This document shows positions 21,964 to 29,960 of a stretch of DNA of 64,000 bases, piece by piece. The DNA is from Rachicladosporium sp. CCFEE 5018 (taxonomy: Eukaryota; Ascomycota; Dothideomycetes; Cladosporiales; Cladosporiaceae). The notes beneath the pieces were generated by a model. It did no database searches, was not told the origin of the DNA, and saw only the letters and a list, made by a program, of their open reading frames with translations. The position numbers and the translations under genes were made by a program. Where the stretch lies: assembly GCA_002077045.2 (NCBI GenBank), contig KZ111151.1, positions 1,294,698 through 1,358,697 on the forward strand, read 5' to 3'. Position 1 is the stretch's first letter. Every line of letters starts with the position of its first letter.

Positions 21964-22440
21964 ATGGCCGACTTCCTCAAGACCACGAACATATCCCTCT
22001 ACACCCTCCCCCTAGCCTGGCTCCTCTGCATCACCCCGCGAATGTACAGCATGCGCCTCTTCACATCCTCCACCGGCCGCTCAATGGATACAACCCTGCC
22101 CCGTGGCCTCGCAGACCGCGCTCGCACCGAAGGCGCCGCCTTGACCGCCGCCACGCGAGCTCGGATCTTGCGAGCAGAGGCTGCGCAAGCCAATGGCTGC
22201 GAGAATGTTGGCTACTTCGCTGCTGCGGTCGTGGCGGGGAACTTTGCCGGCGTGGGGAAGGGGTGGCTGAATGGGCTGAGCTTGGGGTATCTGGTTAGTA
22301 GGGTGGTGTATAATTGGGCTTATATCAAGAGTGAAGGGCCGAGGATGGCGATGGCGAGGACTGTGGTGTTCTTCGTGGGGCAGGGGATGATCTGGACGTT
22401 TTTCGTCATGGCTGGGAATCGGCTGCGACGAGCAGGCTGA
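21964..22440 (+). CDS. MAPEG-family membrane protein
   Basis: Single exon, 158 aa, the usual MAPEG size. Four hydrophobic segments can be seen: a start at LYTLPLAWLLCITPRMYSM, then NVGYFAAAVVAGNFAGV, LNGLSLGYLVSRVVYNWAYI, and the last at TVVFFVGQGMIWTFFVMA. The Arg/Ala-rich loop RARILRAEAAQANGCENVGYF corresponds to the conserved E-N/R-A-x2-A-x-NxxE region of MAPEG proteins, here in a variant form. Members include microsomal glutathione transferases and eicosanoid enzymes; fungal members of this group have no proven substrate. ATG 21964 follows a Kozak-like CACAATG. Confidence 0.85.
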   Translation: MADFLKTTNISLYTLPLAWLLCITPRMYSMRLFTSSTGRSMDTTLPRGLADRARTEGAALTAATRARILRAEAAQANGCENVGYFAAAVVAGNFAGVGKGWLNGLSLGYLVSRVVYNWAYIKSEGPRMAMARTVVFFVGQGMIWTFFVMAGNRLRRAG

Positions 22441-22988
22441 GTGCGCTGTGAATGGCCACGGAACTCCAGTAAGATCGCCAGGAACAACACATGGCTGCCA
22501 CATACGAGGAAGAGACCTCAAAGATGCTTTGGTCCTGGCTGTGCCGGTGAGGCGCTTCGACTACGCCACCTCGGCTCCCTAACTCGCACTTGGGCCGGCT
22601 TATTCGACTGCACCAGCGCACTTTGAACGCCGTAGCACTCACGAGTGCGACGTCAGCCAAGTCACCGTGGTTCTCGAGTCAGGAGTCTATGCGGTCTCAT
22701 CGCACGGAGCGAGCGCTCCATCAAGCTCAAGGCTGCCTGACCACGGATCTCTCCACGTTGTCTCACGCGCAAGGACACTGGGTCAGTGTCACGGAATAAG
22801 AAGCTAGGGACCTATAAGCTCAGGCCCCGTCGAGTCGAACAAGTAGAGCAGACAACGCCAATTCGAAGTTCTAGAAGACGAGATCAACCCCGGGCTCAGC
22901 GTGGTCGAGTTCACACATCATCCGCATCAGCATATCCCTCCACCTCCCAGAAGCTCTCTTCCCAATCGAAGCCGACAAAGCCACACCA

Positions 22989-23553
22989 CTACTTCCGGCC
23001 TTTGTCCAGTGTCTTATCGATGAATTCTCCCAGCGTCTCGCCCTTGTAGTCAGTATCATACCCCTCCATCTCCGGACGCTCGCCAGCCTCCTCGCGATAC
23101 TCCTCGCCCGAGATCGCCCAGAGCCTGCCGCGGGCCCTATTTCCTACGAAACTGTCAGCTAAGCTTAGACTACGGGACAACCCCTGATGGTGGGCCTAAC
23201 CCCAAAGCTCCACGTTCCTCATAACTCCCTCCTGAGTAAATACTCGCATCTTCCGCGCACTAGAGCAGTCCGGAAGCGCGACGATATCGAACGCGAATCG
23301 CCAAGACTCTTGTATCGAGAAGTTGACATCCCACTGCCATCGCACGGTCATTAGCAGAGGTTTCATCACAATCATCTCCTTGGAGGCAGCATCGGATTCG
23401 AGAAAGACGAGTCTTCGCTGGAGAGGTATGGAGCCTTCGATTGTGGTTTTGAAGCGTTTATCCACGCGTTGTAGGTGAGGAGGGACTTGGTGTTGAAGTG
23501 GTCGGGAATTGGGAGAGGAGTTCGGGGATGGAGAAGACTTTAAGAGCTGCCAT
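22989..23553 (-). pseudogene. F-box-like gene, unit A of tandem array, frameshifted
   Basis: The ATG at 23553 starts MAALKVFSIPELLSQ, the family's N-terminus. The frame then breaks twice within 60 bases (about 23498-23508 and 23465-23472). The continuation FNTKSLLTY lies in a second frame and RVDKRFKTTIEGS in a third; each break is explained by one missing base. The rest is intact to 23196, where an intron (donor GTTAGG, acceptor GACAG) leads to the last exon ending at 22989, with DYKGETLGEFIDKTL. That exon matches the last exons of unit B and of the fragment at 24627. A sequencing error is possible for one break but less likely for two. Confidence 0.75.
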
Positions 23554-23794
23554 GATGCGTCGGTGGGTAGGTATCTTGATGGGTGCGATGGGACGAGGTG
23601 GAAGAGTGGAAGCAGACAGCATGCCGGGGCTGGCGCTCTTCGCTAATTTAGCCTTCGCACCGTCAACGTCAGCCGCCGGCAGTCACCTCCTCTTGCCATG
23701 CGGTCAATCTCCCGCACTTCTCACGATACCTATGGCCTGGCTCTCGCTTGCTACCTCGCTCTCAAAACTTGAGAGACGACCTGCTCAGCAAGAC

Positions 23795-24417
23795 TCACGC
23801 CTCAGCCGTTCCATCCGCCTCCCATACACTCTCCTTGAAATCAAACCCCAGGAATCCGATGGACTCTCGCCTCCCTTCCTCCAGTATCTTCTCCATGAAC
23901 TCACCAAGCGTCTCGCCTCTGTAATCACTATGATACTTCGCCCCCTTCGCCGGTCTCTCCGCCTGCCACTCCTCAGTATTGAGCGTCCAGGGTCGAGACC
24001 TAGCATTCGGACCTGCCATCTGTTAGCTTTGAGTCGGGCCATCGGGACGTGCTTCTCACCTTGTAGCTTAGCGCAGGGCATGAACCCGGCGTGGGAGGAT
24101 AGATGCATCTTCCTCGCACTCGCCTCATCGGCGAGGGTAAAGGGGTTGATAATGAGTTGCCACGCCTCTGTCTCTTTCCATGGGCCTTTGTAGAGCTATC
24201 GCGGTCTTATGAGCCAGGGATTCATCACGATCGGTCCTTCGCGAGGGTTTGAGGGCTTCAGTCTGAAGAAGAGGGCCTCTTGGAGGGTTGGGGAGGACTT
24301 GATTGTTGCGCGGAAGGTCTTCTTGACGCGTTGGGCGAAGAGGAGGGCTTTTGGGGAAAGGTGGGTGAGGATTTGGGTGTGGAGTTCGGGTATGGAGAGC
24401 ACGGCTTGGACTGTCAT
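23795..24417 (-). pseudogene. F-box-like gene, unit B of tandem array, one nonsense codon
   Basis: Exons on the minus strand would be 24417..24060 and 24012..23795 (intron donor GTGAGA, acceptor GGCAG). The start MTVQAVLSIPELHTQILTHL is followed by SPKALLFAQRVKKTFRATI, the family's F-box-like helices. After MNPWLIRPR an in-frame TAG sits at 24196-24198, and the same frame continues at once with LYKGPWKETEAWQLIINP and the family block DEASARKMHLSSH. The last exon carries DYRGETLGEFMEKIL and ESIGFLGFDFKESVW. With that one codon changed the gene would be complete, so it is a very recent loss, a readthrough gene or a base error. Confidence 0.75.
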
Positions 24418-24626
24418 GGTGTGGAGATGGGGTTCTGTGTCGAGTGGTGAGGAGTGATGAAACAGCTGGAGTGTAAGTGGACGGTACGGTAGTCTGTTGA
24501 TGCCGTCCTACTTCAGGCGCTGCTGTGCAGCTGTCAGTGCACACGACTAGCAGTTCCTCTCCCCTGCTGACGGCGCCTTGAATCGCAGCGCTGAGCACAG
24601 TGCCTATCGCCGCGCTCATTCGCACA

Positions 24627-24853
24627 TTACGCAGGACCAGTAAGCAGATTTGGCGGCTGAGGACCAAAGTCTTCCAACCCGATACTGTCCCTGAAGCCGA
24701 AGCCGCGGAATCCAACATGCTCCTGCCTCCTTGTGTCCAGGGTCAGTTAAGCAAACTCTTCCAGAGTTTCGCCGGTGTAGTCGATGTTGTGTTCATCTGT
24801 GCACAAGCTCTCTGTGAGAATTGTCCACGTTTTATCATCGCCGCCGTGGCTAC
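24627..24853 (-). pseudogene. Orphan last exon of an F-box-like paralogue
   Basis: From an acceptor-like ACGACAG the minus strand reads GSHGGDDKTWTILTESL, then NIDYTGETLEEF and HVGFRGFGFRDSIGLEDF. This aligns with the last exons of units A and B (SDYRGETLGEF; IGFLGFDFKESV). One in-frame TAA at 24747-24749 interrupts it, and the frame otherwise stays open to 24627. No first exon precedes it; the region abuts the end of unit C at 24940. It is the remnant of a further copy. Confidence 0.65.
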
Positions 24854-24939
24854 CTGTCGTAGCATTAGCACCTTCAAAAATGGGCCAACGGTCCAGAGAC
24901 ACTGCCTACCACGGAGTATCAGGCAATACATCACGCCCT

Positions 24940-25626
24940 TCATCGCCTGCGGTCACGGCCATAGCAGTCGGTGTCGCTTGAATCGTCGTCCACATCGTTC
25001 TTCGGGGGCGCCGCCCAACTGCTGTTATTCCAATCGAACCCTGCGAATGGTGCTGCGTAGGGGTTTATCTCCTTACGCTTGACGCAGGCATCCAAGGTCT
25101 TGCGTAGGAAGTCTCGCAGTGACTCGGAGTCATATCCGGTGCATTCATCGCGTGTCAAAGTAGTGGAGCAGATAGCATCCCGTAAGATGCCCGTCTTCCT
25201 CCAATGCTCTGGGGCATCGTCGCCCTCCAGAGGAATCAGCCCTTCAGCGGTGTAAGACATGCAGTTTCTTCCACTCAAATCCGCATTCTCCAAGACCATC
25301 ACATGAGAGCACAGGTACATTCTACGTGCGCTTGCTTCGGGGGAGAGACTGAAGGGATCGAATACGAACTGCCATCCTTTTCCTTTCCGGCCGTAGGTGA
25401 AGATCCGCTTGGGTTTAGTGAGCAGTGGGTTGAGCGTCACATCATTGGCGAGGTGCGTGGAGGGCTTGTGGCGAAGGTACAGCTTCTCTTGCAGATTCTT
25501 CGAGCTTCCGATCACGGAGTTGAAGTGCTGATTGACACGCTGAGAGAGGAGTAGCGTTTTCATGTCGAGGTGCTCCAGGATATTTTCGAGCAGCTCGGGA
25601 ATCGTGAGGACTGTGGTCGATGCCAT
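24940..25626 (-). CDS. F-box-like protein, unit C of tandem array
   Basis: 228 aa from ATG 25626 (MASTTVLTIPELLENILEHL). The longer upstream frame lacks family similarity. The first 45 residues form the F-box-like motif: LTIPELLENILEHLDMKTLL, then LSQRVNQHFNSVIGSSKNLQEKLYL. The middle contains WQFVFDPFSLSPEASARRMYL, the family's second block. The C-terminus has the GYDSESLRDFLRKTL helix and FDWNNSSW. F-box proteins usually bind Skp1 and recruit substrates to SCF ubiquitin ligases; that role is inferred here. It has no in-frame lesion, unlike units A and B. Confidence 0.75.
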   Translation of the reverse strand: MASTTVLTIPELLENILEHLDMKTLLLSQRVNQHFNSVIGSSKNLQEKLYLRHKPSTHLANDVTLNPLLTKPKRIFTYGRKGKGWQFVFDPFSLSPEASARRMYLCSHVMVLENADLSGRNCMSYTAEGLIPLEGDDAPEHWRKTGILRDAICSTTLTRDECTGYDSESLRDFLRKTLDACVKRKEINPYAAPFAGFDWNNSSWAAPPKNDVDDDSSDTDCYGRDRRR

Positions 25627-25974
25627 TACGAGAGAGGTCGTTCTGGTGCTGATGATTGCGGATGTCTTGTTTTGGTCAATTTTCCTTGAAAATGGAGAAG
25701 TCTGAACAGTGGCGAAGGTACATGTGTGGTGAAGTGTTTGAGACCTCAAGGAACGTATCTTGCAAAGGGTGGCGAGTGGAACAACAAGCACACATTAGTG
25801 ATTGGCAACAGCGACCGAGACCTTCATACTCTACAAATTCGCCACGTGCCTCCACTTTACCATGTAGCAGGCGCAATCACACGCTACTCGATCATGTGCC
25901 ATATCCTTGTGCATGCAAGTGATAGCTCCCCATGTCCGGCGATGACGCCGTGAGCGCTCTGCAGAACATCTCCT

Positions 25975-26715
25975 TCATCCATAGAGCCAGGACTGAGACA
26001 TAATTACCACAAATCTGCAATCGAGACTGTCAGCATCTTCCACTCTTCTCCAGATGTTGCATGGGGGACCCGACGAACCCCCATCAGAGTCCCCACCAGT
26101 GTAGAAGTAATCCCTGTCATCGTAATCCCCACACTCATCCTCATCATACTCTTCGTCGGACGAAAGTCCAGGGTCAGTGACACGCCAGCCCATTGCCACC
26201 TCACAGGTACAAGTCAAGCCGACATACTCGAAGGTCGTTCCAGCAGGCGGGCAGATGTCTTGCACGCGCCATGAAAGGAACATGCGCCGTGCGCTTGCGT
26301 AGCTCGGCCGCTTCGAGGGATCAATCTTGAACGTCCATGTCTCATTCACACACTGCTCGCATGTGCAGTCCATCCCTGCGTCAGGATATCTGCACCCCGA
26401 GGTAGCGCGACCCTTGACCAAGAGAGGATTCAGCATGTCCACTCCATCCTCGCCCCTTCCCTCCTTCAGGCGGAAGAACAGCTTATCCTGACACTCCTCC
26501 GACTTCTCGATCGTAGTCTTGAACTTCGTGTTGACCCCTTGCGCGAAGAGAAGCGTCTTCATATCTAGATGCGGGAGAATGACTTCGAGGAGCTCTGGTA
26601 TATTGAAGACTTCCATGGCGGGTGTCTTGTTTGCCTCCCAGTAGGCGTTGAACTTTGTGTCTTCGTAGCGCCGTCTTGCGAACTGGCCGAGGCGGGGTGT
26701 CTTCTTGGGCGCCAT
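25975..26715 (-). CDS. F-box-like protein, unit D of tandem array
   Basis: 246 aa from ATG 26715 (MAPKKTPRLGQFARRRYEDT), a basic leader shared in style with unit F. The F-box-like block is FNIPELLEVILPHLDMKTLL followed by FAQGVNTKFKTTIEKSEECQ. The block SYASARRMFLSW matches the other units. Between them are four cysteines in a CxC-x2-C-like cluster (MDCTCEQCVNET), with another CTC downstream, not seen in the sister genes. The C-terminus is very acidic (SSDEEYDEDECGDYDDRDY). The function is inferred as a substrate adaptor only. Confidence 0.72.
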   Translation of the reverse strand: MAPKKTPRLGQFARRRYEDTKFNAYWEANKTPAMEVFNIPELLEVILPHLDMKTLLFAQGVNTKFKTTIEKSEECQDKLFFRLKEGRGEDGVDMLNPLLVKGRATSGCRYPDAGMDCTCEQCVNETWTFKIDPSKRPSYASARRMFLSWRVQDICPPAGTTFEYVGLTCTCEVAMGWRVTDPGLSSDEEYDEDECGDYDDRDYFYTGGDSDGGSSGPPCNIWRRVEDADSLDCRFVVIMSQSWLYG

Positions 26716-27115
26716 GATGTGATAGGCGTTCTCTGACAGGTGAGCGGTATGGATGAGTGATGGAGAGACCACGGCAAGAGTGAACTCGCGTGATGTTTTG
26801 AACTCATTCTTGGCGAAAGCTGCGTAGGAAGGAACGATTGAAGGCGCGATATAAGCGATGTGGACGAAGGAGACAGTGAAAGCTCACGATTGGCATCTGG
26901 ATTGCCGGCAGAAGTACAAATCATGACCAGGCACGGTCTCTCTAGCCTGCGCCCGGCTGTGAAAAGTAACTTGCTCGCTTGTCTAGCACGAGCACCGCGA
27001 TCCTAGTGAACCCCGATCTCGATTCTCAAGACTGCGCTACCATGTCCCATCAGCGACGACCGAACACGATGAGATATCAAACACTCACATTCAGTGCATT
27101 CAGACCCTCGTCACC

Positions 27116-27709
27116 TCATCGGAACGATCGCATCAGGCCCACTGCAACCGCTCTCTCCATCTCCCCAGTGTAGATCATCTTTCCGTCCGAACGCCATTCG
27201 TCAACCGCAACAATCCAGCCTGGCGCATCCCCAGCAGATAGGTTCTCACCGATAGGCGCATCCCCAGCAGATAGGTTCTCACCGATAGCCAACATGAACT
27301 TCGTTTCCGGATCAGGGCAGTTGCCCCTCTTGCACCATGATAATGTCATCTTCCTCGCGCTCGCATCGGCTGACAAAGTCGAGAGGTCAAAGGCGAAGAC
27401 GCACTTCATGTTTTCATAGATTGCAGCGCCCGGTAGCGCCCGAGGCAGGTTGCGAGGCGTATGGTGGGTGATGAGATAGGGGACCTGCTGAATCTGCTTT
27501 ACCAACAGAGGATTGATTGCATCGACGCCATCTTTGCCCCTATGGTCTTTCAACTTGATAAACAGCTGGTCTTGTAGATTTGGCGAACCGTCGATAGTCG
27601 CTTTCCATTGCTTATTCACTCGCTGCGAGAGTAGAAGGGTCTTCATATCGAGATTGAGCAGGATCAAATCGAGAAGCTCCGGCAAGTCGAACACTGCGGT
27701 GGCCGCCAT
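27116..27709 (-). CDS. F-box-like protein, unit E of tandem array
   Basis: 197 aa from ATG 27709 (MAATAVFDLPELLDLILLNL). The F-box-like motif continues DMKTLLLSQRVNKQWKATIDGS. The second family block is ADASARKMTLSW. Near the C-terminus an 11-residue unit (IGENLSAGDAP) is present twice in tandem, the product of a 33-bp duplication. It ends with YTGEMERAVAVGLMRSFR, which recalls the YxGETLxEF segment of units A and B. No break is visible. Confidence 0.72.
   Translation of the reverse strand: MAATAVFDLPELLDLILLNLDMKTLLLSQRVNKQWKATIDGSPNLQDQLFIKLKDHRGKDGVDAINPLLVKQIQQVPYLITHHTPRNLPRALPGAAIYENMKCVFAFDLSTLSADASARKMTLSWCKRGNCPDPETKFMLAIGENLSAGDAPIGENLSAGDAPGWIVAVDEWRSDGKMIYTGEMERAVAVGLMRSFR
27222..27287. 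repeat. 33-bp perfect tandem duplication inside unit E
   Basis: Bases 27222-27254 are repeated exactly at 27255-27287. The copies are identical and keep the reading frame, so the duplication is recent and adds 11 residues to the F-box-like protein. Confidence 0.95.
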
Positions 27710-28308
27710 CTTCTGTGATGGGAGTGATATGTGGTCTTCCTGGCTAGATGCGAAAGCCGAGTTGCGCGGTACCAAAGGTTGTGTTGTTGCAATGCTACTT
27801 GTCGCTCGCATGTAGAGAGGTCGCAATGGATTATCTTGGTTGAGTGTCATGATCAAGACTTTCTGAAGTTTCGGTTTTGGTCTCACAGCGGCCAATGTAT
27901 CCTGCGTGGGGCTGTGAGCGGCCAAGTGAAGACCTGGCGAAGTGAAGACCGCTTGCTTAGCGGATGAAGGGCGGGAAGGAATGATTTTATCAAACAGACG
28001 TGCTCCACCTGACCTGCACTACAGTACTGTCGTAGCTTCGCTCAGCCTCACAATCTTGCCTGTAGTACAGGCACTCAAAGCACGTAGAGGATACAGAGCT
28101 CGTGGAGAAACTAAAGAAGTGTGCTTGCATACTTCACTTCCTCCAGCACGTGATCTCCAACTCTTCCAGTCCACCACTAAGGTCGTTGTACGCATAGTCG
28201 CAACGCCAGGAAATGTTCTCCATGCTTTTCCGCCGTAATGCAGTGCCTTTGAGCTTTCAGTCCGAAAATCAGAGGAAGTAGCGCTCACGCAAGACTGGGT
28301 TCGAAGTT

Positions 28309-28932
28309 TTACAGCCAGGGCAGCGGCACCAGTAACCTATGATCACAGTCAGCACTTACAATCAACGCATGCGCTGTACAGTCTAGTCTTACTCGTCGCA
28401 AACACCCATCCAGAAATCTCTTAATCCTTGTATCGGCCCTCGAAGAAGACATGCGGTCAACAGGTTTGGGACACTTCACCATGCCATCACCACCAATGAA
28501 CATCTTGCGAGCAGTGGCATGCTCGGGCAGAGTGGACAGATCTAGTAAATAGAGCCATGTATTCTTCATGGTCTCCCGATGGTAGTACCTGATGTCCTCC
28601 TCTACTTCCAACTTATGCGGCCGTACTCTGCGATGCACCAGCAGCGTGTTGACCTTATCCTTGTGATTGCCTGTCTTGAAGCGGAAGAAAAGCTTCTCCT
28701 GGAGGACGCGAGACTGCGCAATAGTGGTGTTCCAAGTTGTGCTCACGCGCTGCGAGAGCAGCAAAGTCTTGAGGTCAAGGTGTGTGAGTAACAATTCGAG
28801 GAGCTCTATGATATTGAGCAGGGCTTTGCCCGAGGTTGTGGCGGCTTGATGGAAAGCGGCTTCTTTCGCCGCTCTTGCGGCCTCAAGGCGGTGCCGCTGG
28901 AATTGGGATAGCCGGAGGACCTTGGGAGCCAT
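28309..28932 (-). CDS. F-box-like protein, unit F of tandem array
   Basis: 207 aa from ATG 28932 (MAPKVLRLSQFQRHRLEAAR). After an Ala-rich basic leader comes the F-box-like block LLNIIELLELLLTHLDLKTL followed by LSQRVSTTWNTTIAQSRVLQ, and then the second block HATARKMFIGGDG. The usual Pro of xxPELL is Ile here. The C-terminus differs from the other units (RIKRFLDGCLRRVRLDC). It is the outermost unit, divergent from the plus-strand features to its right. A role as SCF adaptor is inferred. Confidence 0.7.
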   Translation of the reverse strand: MAPKVLRLSQFQRHRLEAARAAKEAAFHQAATTSGKALLNIIELLELLLTHLDLKTLLLSQRVSTTWNTTIAQSRVLQEKLFFRFKTGNHKDKVNTLLVHRRVRPHKLEVEEDIRYYHRETMKNTWLYLLDLSTLPEHATARKMFIGGDGMVKCPKPVDRMSSSRADTRIKRFLDGCLRRVRLDCTAHALIVSADCDHRLLVPLPWL

Positions 28933-29343
28933 GATGGATGAAAGCTCGAGGTGTGATGGTGTGTTATCTTGGTGGTCGGTAGTAATTGGGGGTGCCGGTG
29001 TAGAGTCGACGAAGGATTATTGTGCAGCGAGTTCAGGAAGTCGGGCAAGCGTACTCGACAAACATTCGTCGTACTCGCCGAGTTATTCGTCATGCTCGCC
29101 GAATGATTCGTCCGCGTTCACGGCGCCCCGACAGTCGAAATGTCGTAGTTTAGCATAATGTTAGAACCGCTCGTGGTTGCTTGTAGCGGCGAACCAGATA
29201 GCATCCTTGCTGTTGCGCCATGAGCTTGTCCATGTCCGAGGATCTATGTTGGCGTCGGCACCGTAGACTAGAGGACAATTCGTCGCGACCAGAGAATTAC
29301 GTTCACGCGGGTTGGCCACAAACGTTCGCGGTGTTCAAACGGC
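28933..29343. other. Intergenic, short imperfect repeat
   Basis: At about 29066-29112 two copies of a roughly 24-bp unit (core CTCGCCGA..ATTCGTC) follow each other imperfectly. No gene was recognised. Confidence 0.4.
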
Positions 29344-29787
29344 TCAAAACACACTCCCCTTGATCTCCTTGAAGGTCTTCACACTCCCCTGCAGCTTCTT
29401 CGCACTTGCATTGTCGCCTCGCTCAGTATGCTCGTGTATATGAAGCTTGTGATTGCCATTGCTTTGCAATTCGCCCTGTACAACGTTTTGTCGTAGGATC
29501 GTGATGACCCCCTGGGCATGCTGCATCGCCGCGCCGGCTTCCTCGGAGCCTGACTGGAGATCTTTTGATGCCCGGAATTGATCACGCGCGAACTTGCGGG
29601 AGGCGTAGAGGGTGGGTGTGTCGCCTGCGATGTGTGAGTTGAAGCTGGTGAATCGAGTAGGGGACGGGGGTGTACCTCTAAAGGCTGTAAAGGTCGCACG
29701 GAGGAGGCGACGGTAGGTGTATAGTACTGCAGTCCTGTTATCTGACTTTACTGCAGAGCCTGCTGCTCTTGTGAATCGTGTGGCCAT
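29344..29787 (-). CDS. MZM1: Mzm1, LYR-motif mitochondrial assembly factor for complex III
   Basis: Exons on the minus strand are 29787..29676 and 29624..29344. The intron 29675-29625 (GTACAC ... TCGCAG) is 51 nt with no stop, so the unspliced frame is longer. Splicing yields FRGDTPTLYASRKFARDQF, the normal LYR-family sequence, and 130 aa (yeast 123). The LYR motif appears as a variant in VLYTYRRLLRATFTAF. AMQHAQGVITILRQNVVQGE and HKLHIHEHTERGDN are typical of Mzm1/LYRM7. It chaperones the Rieske Fe-S protein Rip1 in the mitochondrial matrix before its insertion into the bc1 complex. It is divergent from zuotin across 173 bp. Confidence 0.93.
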   Translation of the reverse strand: MATRFTRAAGSAVKSDNRTAVLYTYRRLLRATFTAFRGTPPSPTRFTSFNSHIAGDTPTLYASRKFARDQFRASKDLQSGSEEAGAAMQHAQGVITILRQNVVQGELQSNGNHKLHIHEHTERGDNASAKKLQGSVKTFKEIKGSVF

Positions 29788-29960
29788 GATGGGAGAGATG
29801 AAGTCGATTACATGGCAAGTAATGCACCTAGCCAGAGTTCATGCATGTGAAGTTCGTTGATGAAGGTGCACAGACCATCCGATATTTCTCGAGGTCAAAA
29901 TAATTTACCTGGCGACTTTAATCCTCCTTCACCACTGCAACACCACACGCACAAGACAAC

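Noticed and set aside
24125..24718. 197-codon minus-strand ORF across F-box unit B
   Set aside because: It is out of frame with the family blocks, Pro/His/Ser-rich and reads over the pseudogene; it is a shadow.
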